A stretch of DNA of 64,000 bases, from positions 1 to 64,000 of the forward strand of contig BQMF02000753.1 in the NCBI GenBank assembly GCA_027922465.2, read 5' to 3'. The notes beneath the pieces were generated by a model. It was not told where the DNA came from. It saw only the letters and a program-made list of their open reading frames with translations, and did not search any database. Below are positions 24,345-34,260 of this stretch, piece by piece. How positions within the stretch are numbered: position 1 is the first letter of the stretch; each line of letters begins with the position of its first letter. The stretch is from Turritopsis dohrnii. Taxonomy: Eukaryota > Cnidaria > Hydrozoa > Anthoathecata > Oceaniidae. The position numbers were made by a program, and so were the translations under genes.

Positions 24345-24366
24345 TTTCGTGTAAGCACATCATCAG
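24345..24366 (-). ncRNA. Hammerhead-ribozyme-like core in Penelope-type repeat
   Basis: On the minus strand CTGATGA is followed by TGTGCTTACA (stem II: TGT/ACA) and then CGAAA, the invariant catalytic core order of a hammerhead ribozyme. It lies next to a Penelope-like element, and hammerheads are known in the terminal repeats of that group. A diverged second copy sits at 34,010. I could not assign a convincing stem III or the UH cleavage site, so self-cleavage is not established. Confidence 0.5.
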
Positions 24367-24429
24367 GCAAAAAAGATCAAGAAGATCTTAAGATCATGAA
24401 CGTCTCGATTTACCCAAAATGTATACCAC

Positions 24430-26775
24430 GCGAAGGATAACACATTCAGCTCTTTGAAAAGATTAAAAAATGACGAGAGCATAGTAGTGATGAACGCTGA
24501 TAAAGAGTCTTGTGTGGTTATTTTGAATAAAGAAGATTATATCGCCAAAGTAAACATTATGATAGAAGAAGGAATTTCAGATGGAAAGTATGAATATACA
24601 GTTGATAATACGATAAAAGATTTATCAAGTTTTCAAAGTTTCTTATACCGTCATTTTCGAAATCATCCTGAATACGTTAACATGCGACCTACCTCGAATC
24701 AGTCTGCTAGATTTTTTGCAACTGCAAAAACGCATAAGTTTGAGTCGTTAAAAGATATCAATATAAATGACCTAAAGTTTCGGCCAATTATTGACCAAAC
24801 TGGGACTGCTACGTACTTTGCATCGAAAGTGATATCAAAGTTTCTGAAACCTAAGAACGAATACGTGATTAATGACTGTTAATTGTTTCCAAACATTCTT
24901 CAAGACATAAGATTAGACGATGATGAAGATATTGTGTCGTATGATGTAGAATCCTTATTCACTAGCATTCCTATTAATGACACTATTGATTATATTTGCA
25001 ACGAAATTTACCGCAATAAAGTACTTGGGGGGTGTGGGGCTATTTCTGTAACTTTTGCTGATATTTTTATGAACAAAATGGAGAAGGAAGTGGTGGTACC
25101 TTTAGAACCTAAATTATACAAAAGATATGTTGATGACACATTTTCGATACGCAAAAAGAATGATATCGATACATTATATGAAGCGTGAAATAGTTATCAT
25201 CCAAATATTAAACTAACTGTTGAAGCTAACCCAAAAAGATTTTTGGATACTAAGATTATTCGAGATGGTGATCGTTTCAAAAAAGCAAGAGTATATCACA
25301 AAGATAGCAAACTACCTACTCATTGGACATCAGCAGTTCCAAAAAGATACAAGAGCCAGATGGCGCAAAACGGTAGCAGCAAAAGTACTTGCCACAAGAA
25401 TGCTTTCAAAATTTTACTTAAACAGGCATAAACGATAATGTTTAAAATTGCTAACTTGTGTAAATAGGGTCTAATTGTAACACACCAGCAATTTAATTTA
25501 TTAGAGGACAAAAGAATTATACATGCATGAGCTGTTTATAACGTACGTTTTTTTTATAAGAGCTTTATGTAGAAAAAAAACTCGTTTTTCGAAAAACAAA
25601 TGTATGTTTTGAATTATAATTTCTTGAAACCGAAAATGAATTCGAACAGATAACTGCCTTTTTTTAACTCGATTTATGAAAACCTTGATGATAAAAGACA
25701 GAACAGATAACTAACAAACGTAGAATGTAACAAGAAAGTCTGATCTGTGCTTTACTGACACGAAAAACATATCTATTTTCAAGTGCCAAAGTACATTGAT
25801 TCAGTACCATAAGTAACTAAAAGTCCCAGCTTTATGTAGACCTATTTGATTAATATCCATTCCTTCATCAATTAAGTGATAAAATATCAAAGAAAACGTA
25901 TTTTAATTAAATGCATGTGATTTAAAACCTTCAAAAATTCAAAAGGCTGCGTTTGTTCATTAGAATGTATATTGAGTTTTTAACGGGGACTCGCAGACTC
26001 TAAATCGCAGACTAATTGCCATTTCGGCCGGAGTAGGAGGAGGAGGAGGAGTAGTAGGAGGAGTCGGAGTCCACGGGTGTTTTAATACGGTATTCGCTAT
26101 CGCTGCTACCGTAATAAACGCAATGTAATTCTCGGAGACCTACACAGAGCCAAGATGATTTCATCAGATTTCGATAGCGAGCTCTCATATATAGAGAATA
26201 AGTATCAGTTAGCTGGTTATCCAAATAGATTTGTCCAAAGCGTGATAAATGAATTTTCAAAGAAAAGGTGTGATCCTTTGATACCCGAATGGTTATTTGA
26301 AGAAAGGAAGAAAGTGTTCGTTAAACTTCCATATTGCCCACAAACAGAAATTGATGTTAAACGATTTACACAGCGCTTAATGGAATACACTCAACACAAG
26401 TATATTTTCATCATACTATGGTCGACACGAAATATCCAATCCCTATTTCCGTTGAAGGACAAAGTAACTCATGCGTCGTGTGTAATTTATAAAGGCGAGT
26501 GTTCTTGTGGAGACACTTACGTTGGCGAAACTATAAGAAATGCATCGACACGTTGGATGGAGCATGACAAACTTAATAATAAATCTGAACCAGCACAGCA
26601 TTTGTTGAAGACAGCTGGTCATGCTTTTACATGGAGCATATTAGTGTTGCTCATAGAAACTCTATAAAACGGAAGATTTTAGAAGCCATAATGATAAAAC
26701 TTCTCAAACCAACTCTAAATGACCAAATAAATACCAAGTCATTAATTCTGTTTAGAAACAGTGTCACCATGAGGA
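24430..26775 (+). pseudogene. Penelope-like element: reverse transcriptase plus GIY-YIG endonuclease, decayed
   Basis: The frame starts inside the RT region (NDESIVVMNADKESCVVI). It continues through FFATAKTHK, FRPIIDQTGTATY, DDEDIVSYDVESLFTSIP (motif A) and LYKRYVDDTFSIRKK (YVDD, motif C). The 3' part, after an inserted repeat, carries LAGYPNRFVQSVINEF and the endonuclease block HASCVIYKGECSCGDTYVGE, then ILEAIMIKLLKPTLN. The combination is diagnostic for Penelope-like retroelements with a GIY-YIG nuclease. Lesions: in-frame stops at 24,880 and 25,186, an internal deletion between motif A and ISVTFADIFMNKM (motif B side), insertion of the 25,350-26,117 repeat, and a frameshift near 26,660. 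It is 5' truncated and inactive. Confidence 0.88.
25350..26117. mobile_element. Unclassified 0.77-kb repeat inserted in the Penelope-like RT, copy 1
   Basis: It splits the Penelope-like protein between VPKRYK and the following LHRAKMISS block. Ends: AAGAGCCAGATGGCGCAAAA next to CGGTAGCAGC, and GCTGCTACCGTAATAA, so CGGTAGCAGC/GCTGCTACCG is a short inverted motif. The interior has a GGA-rich tract at 26,034-26,066. An inverted second copy is at 27,771-30,035. No coding capacity or superfamily signature. Confidence 0.75.
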
Positions 26776-26815
26776 TTTTAACTTTGTATATATGAAATTG
26801 TGTATATGTAGATAT

Positions 26816-27000
26816 ACAGTGTGTCCACCAGAAAGTGGGCACCCTGTTTAAAACATAAATAACTTTTCGAATTTTCAACAATACAATGCGGTTCTTATAC
26901 CGTTGGAAAGAAGATTTTTTGAGCTTTCCAAAAATATAAGTTGTTATTTATAAAAAATTTTATTTGAAAGAATATCAAGTATTTTTTGTTTCGACACGGT
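26816..27000 (+). mobile_element. Mariner-type terminal fragment, outward-facing partner
   Basis: TACAGTGTGTCCACCAGAAA, then GTGGGCACC and TTTAAAACATAAATAACTTTTCG, match the inverse copy ending at 24,212. The two fragments flank the Penelope-like element facing away from it. I see no closing terminus to the right within a plausible distance other than the one at 33,971. Confidence 0.5.
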
Positions 27001-27770
27001 TGTTAATTGCGGAGTGTAGCTTTTAGCGGAACGGAGCTCATTTGGCAAGATCAAATATTGTCATCAAACACTAACAGAGAGATGAATTTCGGCTGCCGTA
27101 ACTGGATGCAACCTCCTACAGGGTCATACAAAAAGTGCGATTTGGCTCACTTACCTTTGATTTTCGGAAATTTTGAGGTAGGTAATAATTTGGATGATCA
27201 AGCTCACAAGTGTTCAGGGTATAGCGTTTAGGCAAAATTGTCGATCTGTACGGTGGCGGTCAAAACAAAGTGGTTGCTTTTTGAGTTAAGTAGACATTTT
27301 CCCCCGAGAAATTTCCGAATGCTCCGAGGTTTGTTATGAACTTCCAACTGGGAAACCAGGAATACCTCCTATCCTTTACGATAATTAATATTGTAAGTTA
27401 ATGAGAATATTGCTTGTTGATACTTTTGAAAATTTAAATTCAGATCAAAGCTTCTGAAAGTGCATCTATGCTCACAAGCTGTGTATCTGTGAGGAATAAA
27501 AGATAAAGCTGTTATTTCTTCTCCATATAGTACTATCTTTAAGCCATGTTTATTCAACTTTGTGTTGTATTTTGATCCACCTAACTGTTTTTATTTCCAC
27601 ACGCAACACAAAACAAGACATAAAAGTCCAATGATGATGATAAAATCTAATGTAAATGCTTATGTTTATGAGGTGTGTGCAGCCAGACGACACACATCAC
27701 CACTATGCCCCATAAAGTTTTATTCATAATAATAGGTCCTTTTAGAGATTTATATACCCTTTTTGAATTC
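27001..27770. other. No gene recognised
   Basis: A 74-codon open frame at 27,007 has no recognisable motif. The rest is AT-rich with no repeats I can name. Confidence 0.35.
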
Positions 27771-27904
27771 TTATTACGGTAGCAGCGATAGCGAATACCG
27801 TATTAAAACACCCGTGGACTCCGACTCCTACTCCTCCTCCTACTCCGGCCGAAATGGCAATTAGTCTGCGATTTAGAGTCTGCGAGTCCCCGTTAAAAAC
27901 TCAA

Positions 27905-28853
27905 TCTATATTCTAATACGCGCTGTGCATCCGCTTTTTTCACGCTTTCACTCTCTAAAATTTCGGGTCGTTTTTGCGGTCACTTATTCATAATGGAGTG
28001 TCAGACCACGGCGGTTAATATTTTTCTACGATTAGTATAGGGGAAAACATTGCATTGCATTTAATCGTTTCAAATGTTTTGATTATTCGCGAGGTCAAGA
28101 AACAATAGACAACAACGAAAGTATTGCGCGAAGATTTATTAATGTTTTAGGGTAAGTACGCTTTAGAACTTTTTTGTTTGTTTTGTTTTTTCTTATAGTA
28201 TTAATAGGGTTTCTGCGTCATTACTTTTCAAATAATACGGGATTGAAGAAATGAATATCATGGTTTTTAATCATGACGGTCTGGGTTCGTAAAGAAAGTC
28301 GCAATTGTTTTTAATTCACATTTCGATACTTTTACGACTTTCGCGTTTGGCTTTTATTTACATTGGGGTGTGGATTCCATGAACAGTTACAGCGATTTTA
28401 ATCTTTTTGTTGTTTACCTGTACGCACAATTTATCGTATCGTGAAAGATTTATTACGAATATTTTGATGTGTTTCAGATCTTCTGATTAAAAAGCTTTTC
28501 TGTTCATACTAAATATGCTTTAGCCGGAATACCTAGAGATTTTTAATTAAAAGAGTGAAGAGTGTTTTTTTCTGTATTGACGTTAGATATTTTTAATCAT
28601 GGGGAACCATTGCATTGCATCTTCAATTTATACAATTTATGTAAAAAGTGGCCCACAGCGCGTTTTTTTTGTTTTTTTATGAATTAAAACCCATGTTCTA
28701 CACGCTGTTCTACACGGGATACTACATTCTAAACATTCTACATTCCAAACAATTGAGGAACTTTATCATACTAAAATTCATTATACTAAGCCTTTCTCTC
28801 TGTTCAGCTCACATCGATTAAAACCTGTAAAAAATTTTTACACGGGTTACTAG
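27905..28853 (+). mobile_element. Non-autonomous Helitron 1
   Basis: It starts TCTATATTCTAATACGCGC after an A. It ends with the hairpin CCTGTAAAAA/TTTTTACACGGG and GTTACTAG. TC start, short 3' hairpin and CTRR (CTAG) end, without target duplication, are the Helitron hallmarks. The empty site in the sister repeat copy shows insertion between A and T. No Rep/helicase is encoded. Confidence 0.75.
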
Positions 28854-29357
28854 TCTATATATTAATAGCCGATTCTCCGTCTGTTTGTCTGTAAGTCACG
28901 CAAAATGGTAGATATGAACTGCGAAAGAAATCGGGAAGTCAGCAATGTAAGATCACACATAAATTATTTCTCTTCTTGTGTGCGACGTCAGTGTGAAACC
29001 ATTGTATTGAGACCCTAATCGAATGCGACGTTTAGGGAAAATTATCTCGGTAACCAATAGGGATAACTGACGTTTTTTGGGGTCCACGATACAGGTTATG
29101 GGGTGCCAAAAAAATTTAGGCCAAATTTTTTTTGCGACGGGTGTGTGACGTCATCAAAATCTTTGATCGACGATATCTCTGTAACAGTGCGTCATAGACA
29201 TATGATCCCATACATTTTCTTGCTCAGAATTTCGAGCTCTACAAGATGGTAACACTTTCTATTGTCAATTTCTTAATTTCATTTTTCGTGAACTCTTTGG
29301 GAGGTGACACAACGCAGGCTGAAGCTGGGCGGCGAGCGACGCCGCCTTGGCGGCTAG
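28854..29357 (+). mobile_element. Non-autonomous Helitron 2, abutting Helitron 1
   Basis: It starts TCTATATATTAATAGCCGAT directly after the CTAG of Helitron 1. It ends with the GC-rich hairpin GGCGGCG-AGCGA-CGCCGCC, then TTGGCGG and CTAG, followed by T. The same start and end occur in the copy at 44,721-45,587, which defines a family. 504 bp, non-coding. Confidence 0.82.
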
Positions 29358-30035
29358 TATACATTCTAATGAACGAACGCAGCCTTTTGAATTTTCGCAG
29401 GTTTTCAATCACATACATTTAAAATACGTTTTCTTTGATATTTTATCACTTAATTGAAGAAGGAATGGATATTAATCAAATAGGTCTACATAAAACTGGG
29501 ATTTTTTAGTTACTTATGGTACTGAATCAATGAACTTTGGCACTTGAAAATAGATATGTTTTTCGTGTCAGTAAAGCACAGATCAGACTTTACTTTCTAC
29601 GTTTGTTAGCTATCTGTTCTGTCTTTGAACATCAAAGTTTTCAAAAATCGAGTTAGAAAAAGGCAGTTATCTGTTTGAATTCATTTTCGGTTTCAAAAAA
29701 TTATAATTCAAGACATACATTTTTTTTTTCGAAGAAACGCGTTTTTTTCTACATAAGCTCTTATAAAAAAAGACGTACGTTATAAACAGCTCATGCATGT
29801 ATAATTCTTTTGTCTTCTAATAAATTAAATTGCTGGTGTGTTACGATTAGACCCTGTTTACACGAGTTAGTAACTTTAAACATTATATTATCGTTTATGC
29901 CTGTTTTCCACCAGTAAGATATCTCAAGAAATAACATTTACAGAACGTTTAAGAACTTTAAGTAAAATTTCAAATTTAAAAGTATTCTTGTGGCAAGTAC
30001 TTTTGCTGCTACCGTTTTGCGCCATTGGCTCTTGT

Positions 30036-31306
30036 TGCAAGCTTATTATTGTTCATGGGAAATTTGCATGTTTCGTATATGATAAACTTTATGCTGACGA
30101 CAGGTAGGGAGAATGTGGTGTGTGTGCAGAAAAAATTGGCTTTGATATTTTCTATGTCTAAATCAGTACTGATGCATCAAAACAGTATACAGTACATCAT
30201 CATTCATGGAATTTGTCTATTTAAAAGAGTACAATCGTAGTCACATTTTATGATCAAATTGGACTGCTTAACAACAATTTTATAAATTCTAGAGAAATAA
30301 CTGAAGTTAAAATAGCTACAGCTTACAAATTCTTTAATTGGATAAGATAATTAAAAGAAAACAACAATGAATTGCAAAAGAAACAAATCAGTTAATTTGT
30401 TTTTGTGTAATTGTTATTACTTTACATAATGCTACTTGAATTATTTCTAAAATTACAGTTACGTAATTAATATAACTGTATATAATTATAATTACATAAA
30501 ATATATATGTTAAATAAATAAACCGATGTCCAGTAGGTATGTTGTGTTGTGAATTATGTATACACAAGCGAACGAAATAAAACACATAATTATGTTAAAT
30601 AATTTTGTTAAATATATAATGATTTTGCTTAGTATCGTGAATTGGAAATATATGCTCTTAATAATTTGTCTGTTGGTTTTACTATTTCAGGTGTATAAGG
30701 CATTATCAAGAGTAATTGATATCAATTTATAAATTGAGACGAATCATTATAGTCGTGGAATATCTGGTACACTTGAAACAATGGAACTACTGAACCAAGA
30801 CAGGAGTAACAAATGTGACGTGTTGGGCATATCCAGCATATGTGGTCAGGAAACATTGATTCAAATCGGTTACGGTTCATTTGAAAGGAACATGTGACCA
30901 ATTCAAGAATGTTTTATGTATACAAATTGAGTTTTGTTGATTGACATTTAAATTTGCAACATAAAACTGGATGTTGTTCACGATATCTGGGTTACCTGAA
31001 CATTTTGGCACAGTTTAGAAGATGTCTGTTATGTATTTCTTGTTGGTTTTACTTCCTAGTGTTTCTTTATGCATTCGAAAAAGCTATTTTTTTTTATAAT
31101 AGATCATTTTTATTCATGCTCTTTTTGCAACTATGAATATCGGAATTTTTTTGAATCTGTACTTATATATACATAAAATAACTGGAAATGATTGATCCAT
31201 AAAGCATTTTGTTTTCCTTCTCTTTTCTATCTCCATCCCACATTCACAAAATCAAATCCTTGAATGCACGTTATCAGACTATCAAACCTGACCTTGTTTT
31301 GATTTT
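30036..31306. other. AT-rich intergenic, no gene recognised
   Basis: No exon or repeat structure is supported. Confidence 0.4.
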
Positions 31307-32412
31307 TGCCCCCGCAGCGAGCGTAAGCGAGCGAGGAGGCATAGTAGTTTCACGAGATAGGCGAATGTCAGTTTCCGATTTTGTGCTTCATCATCATCGT
31401 CATCTTCATCCTCCAACTTTCGTGTTGACGTTACACGGTGGAATACAATTATTAGCTGACTTTGCTTTTTTCCCGTTTCAAAGCATGGTACTGTAAGTGG
31501 GAGACAGAATGTTTTTCTCTTTCCTAATTTATTATTATATTACACTATGTTATTTAGGAAGATCGTATGCTAAAATTGCTTAGACATTTTTCGTGTTACT
31601 TTTGTGTTGTTTTATTGAAGTGAACGACAAGGATTTTGAAGCACAGCTTGATATCCGAAATTTTGCCAACCATGCATTTTATTTTTGTATATTTTTGTAT
31701 AATTTTGTTTAATGCACTGATTTTTGACGGATCTTGCCTTCAAAAGATTTTAATTGGATTTCTGTGTATACAAGAAAGCCATATTACAAATTGTCGTTCT
31801 TCGTGTTTTTCTTCTTTGACTGTCTTCCAAACCTAGTGTGATCATGATCAATAAAACCTATATATTTTTTTCTTGTTTTTTTTATGTAAACTTTGGCTAT
31901 TTTTTGTTTTAAATCAAAGTTTGAAACACAATGGATTTTTCGCTTTAATTTTTTTTTTGAAAAAGCTTTTTTTTTTTTGGCTCTTACAGAATGTTTTTAG
32001 CAAATCTTATTTTAATTATAAAAATTATAAAATATGTATCCATGGTTTCAATTCACACATTTCTCTTGTTTGTAGCAAATACTTTCTAATATTACTTGTT
32101 AAGCCTTTTTTACACTTTTTGAAAGGTATATTAGCATCAGTGTAACTTAGACCTAAGAGATAACAAAAAGTAACAAAGTTTTGTCCATATTTTCATCTGT
32201 TTAAGTGTAGATCTATTTGGTTTGCATATTGCAAGTTGGTTTTGAAATGCCAAAAACTGATTTTGTCGAAATATTTAAGCATATAACTTTGCCTCATATC
32301 AGGTCCCAAATCAACCCAAACATTTTTTTTTTGGCCAAAAACTTGTTTTCGTTTCCGCTGTTAATGTATAGCTTGCTGTCTGTATAAATTGGAATGCTTG
32401 AGCGCGGGGGCA
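31307..32412. mobile_element. 1.1-kb repeat with TGCCCCCGC / GCGGGGGCA ends, copy 1
   Basis: The left end TGCCCCCGCAGCGAGCGTAA and the right end GCGCGGGGGCA give short GC-rich inverted termini in AT-rich DNA, both next to ATTTTT-like flanks. The first 0.65 kb is nearly identical to 63,222-63,867. A shared open frame (about 70-95 codons, SVSERGGIVVSRDRR) exists in both copies. It changes length between them and matches nothing known, so I do not call it a gene. Confidence 0.65.
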
Positions 32413-33436
32413 TTTTTAGCTAAAGCTACATGCTAGTTTATATTGTGACATTACTTGATATTAATTTGTTCATAACAGAAATTTGCTATGGGCCAATTTC
32501 TGATCATCAAATTACCACATCAAAACGAGGCAAGGGAGCACAGTTTGGTATTTCGACATTTGAAGTAATAAGGTCTAATTGCAATATAACTAAAGTACAT
32601 TACATTGATAGGATACATTTCAAGAAAACTAAAAAAAACAAGATGCCCTTGCAGGCATAAGGATTTCTGCAAAATCAGCTGAATTATGAAAAAAGAAAGA
32701 CTATGACGTTCTTGAAATTTAGGAAAGGTTGAATCATTTCCACAATATATATTAAGTTTCTTGCGAATCTTCCTAACAGAATTACTAAATCACAAGCACA
32801 AAAAGTAAATCATAGATTTTGTTCATGCAAAATTAAATCCATACATACCTAAAAAATCAACATACGCAACTCAAAACAAAAATTTGTGCTTTATCGTTAA
32901 TTTGCAAACATACAGTACCTGAACTAAATTTCATTAAAAGATTATAAAATTTTATACAGAAACCTAAAAAAGTTGAATTTTTAATTACGCATACACCCAG
33001 AGCATTATGAAAGTATAACTGACACAATACGAAACGTACGTAACTGCATATAAACATAATGAACAAAATAACATCAAATTAAATACATGCTTTCAGATAT
33101 CATCACAGTGATTACGTAAGTCTTTCAATATATGCGGTCAATCTTCTTAATTACGAAAAGACTTCCCAAACACAAAAAGTAAACAAAGATTTGGATTATG
33201 AAAAATATGACCCAAACTTACCAAAATTAGCAAACATAACTGAAAGCAGAAATTTGTGTTAAAAAAGGATGTCCGCCATTTATTAGAATTTACTGACAGT
33301 AAAGATAAATTTCAGTTTGCTATCATAAATAGGAAGTCCCCATTCCTAATTCAAGACATTGATAATACAGAACTATACAAGTAAATAAGCTAAAAAAACA
33401 GCTAGAGAAACGTAAAAACGTAAATTTTTCCTTGTA
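32413..33436. other. Intergenic, no gene recognised
   Basis: Holds the hairpin-core repeat at 32,638-32,685. Otherwise AT-rich sequence with no supported coding region. Confidence 0.4.
32638..32685 (+). repeat. Hairpin-core dispersed repeat, copy 2
   Basis: ACAAGATGCCCTTGCAGGC followed by ATAAGGATTTCTGCAAAATC and AGCTGAA. This copy shares the longest stretch with the inverse copy at 16,709. Confidence 0.55.
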
Positions 33437-33709
33437 CAGTGTGTATCAAAATGTCTTATCCACCAACTTTCAAGGCGTTTGAGCTTTTCGTGCTGTATCC
33501 ATTAATATAAAATGTTTGCCAAAATATTTGTTCTTTGATAAGATATTGAAGAAAAACTCAACGATTTGGCTCATTAAATTCTTAAAAGTCAATTAACTGA
33601 CATGCTAATGATAATACAGTTATACGCCTATATATATATATACCTATATACGCCTATATATATATATACGCCTTGAAAGTTGGTGGATAAGACATTTTGA
33701 TACACACTG
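33437..33709. mobile_element. Mariner-type MITE with 41-bp perfect inverted repeats
   Basis: The left end CAGTGTGTATCAAAATGTC continues to AAGGCG and is mirrored exactly by CGCCTT through TTTTGATACACACTG. Both ends are flanked by TA. The interior has TATATA tracts and another inverted CGCCTATATA motif. Non-coding. The perfect termini suggest recent mobility. Confidence 0.85.
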
Positions 33710-33970
33710 TATAAACGCAGCTTTATTACAATATTTTAGCTTTTTATGATTTCCCATGCTACTTGAGTCGTTAACACCTATTCAAGCAAGCGTTAATTGA
33801 TCATTATTGATTTAATGTTATGGTTTCATGGTAAAACCGATTATATTTCCCGAAAAATTGGTTTTTCTATGAAGGGTCATATATTTAGAAAGAGCAAAAC
33901 ATTTTCATTCTGTTAGTATAAAAATTGAAAAAAACAAGCACGAAAAACAAAAGATATGGTTATTGAAAGT

Positions 33971-34000
33971 TAGGTGCCCACTTTCTGGTGGACACACTGT
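33971..34000 (+). mobile_element. Mariner-type right terminus
   Basis: GGTGCCCACTTTCTGGTGGA followed by CACACTGTA is the mirror of the terminus at 26,816. It stops at a TA immediately before the hammerhead-like motif, so the element was inserted into a Penelope-type repeat. Confidence 0.55.
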
Positions 34001-34009
34001 ATTTTTTGC

Positions 34010-34033
34010 CTGATGATGTGCTTAGACACGAAA
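34010..34033 (+). ncRNA. Hammerhead-ribozyme-like core, second copy
   Basis: CTGATGA, TGTGCTTAGACA (stem II TGT/ACA) and CGAAA, then AGCTTCGTATTTTAATT shared with the minus-strand copy at 24,345. The match ends shortly before the BEL element. Core order is right; stem III and the cleavage site are not resolved. Confidence 0.45.
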
Positions 34034-34071
34034 AGCTTCGTATTTTAATTCTAACTAGAAGCCTCAGGGCT

Positions 34072-34198
34072 TGTGGAATGTATTTGCCGCCTCCGCCGCC
34101 CGTAGGACGCCATTGTAGAATATAAGCGTGGTTTAAAAATAATTTTTAGTTCACAATATACAGTCCTCGTGGTCGGTCGTGTCTCCACCGTTCCCACA
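34072..34198 (+). repeat. 5' LTR of the BEL element
   Basis: 127 bp from TGTGGAATG to GTTCCCACA, very short for the family. GAATATAAGCG in the middle could act as a TATA-like box. The left flank is GGGCT. Confidence 0.9.
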
Positions 34199-34202
34199 TT
34201 TT

Positions 34203-34222
34203 TGGTCCACCTTGCCTGGATT
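34203..34222 (+). other. Candidate primer-binding site
   Basis: TGGTCCACCTTGCCTGG starts five bases after the 5' LTR. TGG at this position is the expected complement of a tRNA 3' CCA. The tRNA was not identified. Confidence 0.45.
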
Positions 34223-34260
34223 TGAACCTTCAACTTTGATTTTTAACTGATTAAATCACC

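Larger units (their letters stand above)
27771..30035. mobile_element. Unclassified repeat, inverted copy 2, split by two Helitrons
   Basis: From 27,771 to 27,904 and from 29,358 to 30,035 the sequence is the reverse complement of copy 1 (25,350-26,117) at high identity. The two copies therefore form an inverted pair about 1.65 kb apart. The middle 1.45 kb (27,905-29,357) is absent from copy 1, which preserves the empty site. Confidence 0.8.

Noticed and set aside
27905..29366. Apparent 8-bp target duplication ATTCTAAT suggesting one hAT-like insert
   Set aside because: The left ATTCTAAT is part of the Helitron 5' end; comparison with the empty site shows insertion between A and T without duplication.
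31209..31496. 95-codon frame SVSERGGIVVSRDRR shared with 63,190-63,399
   Set aside because: It lies within a repeat, differs in length between copies, includes GC-rich terminal repeat sequence and lacks any known domain.
26816..34000. A 7.2-kb transposon bounded by inverted CAGTGTGTCCACC termini
   Set aside because: The interior is a patchwork of unrelated repeats and no transposase is present; the termini are more likely separate fragments.
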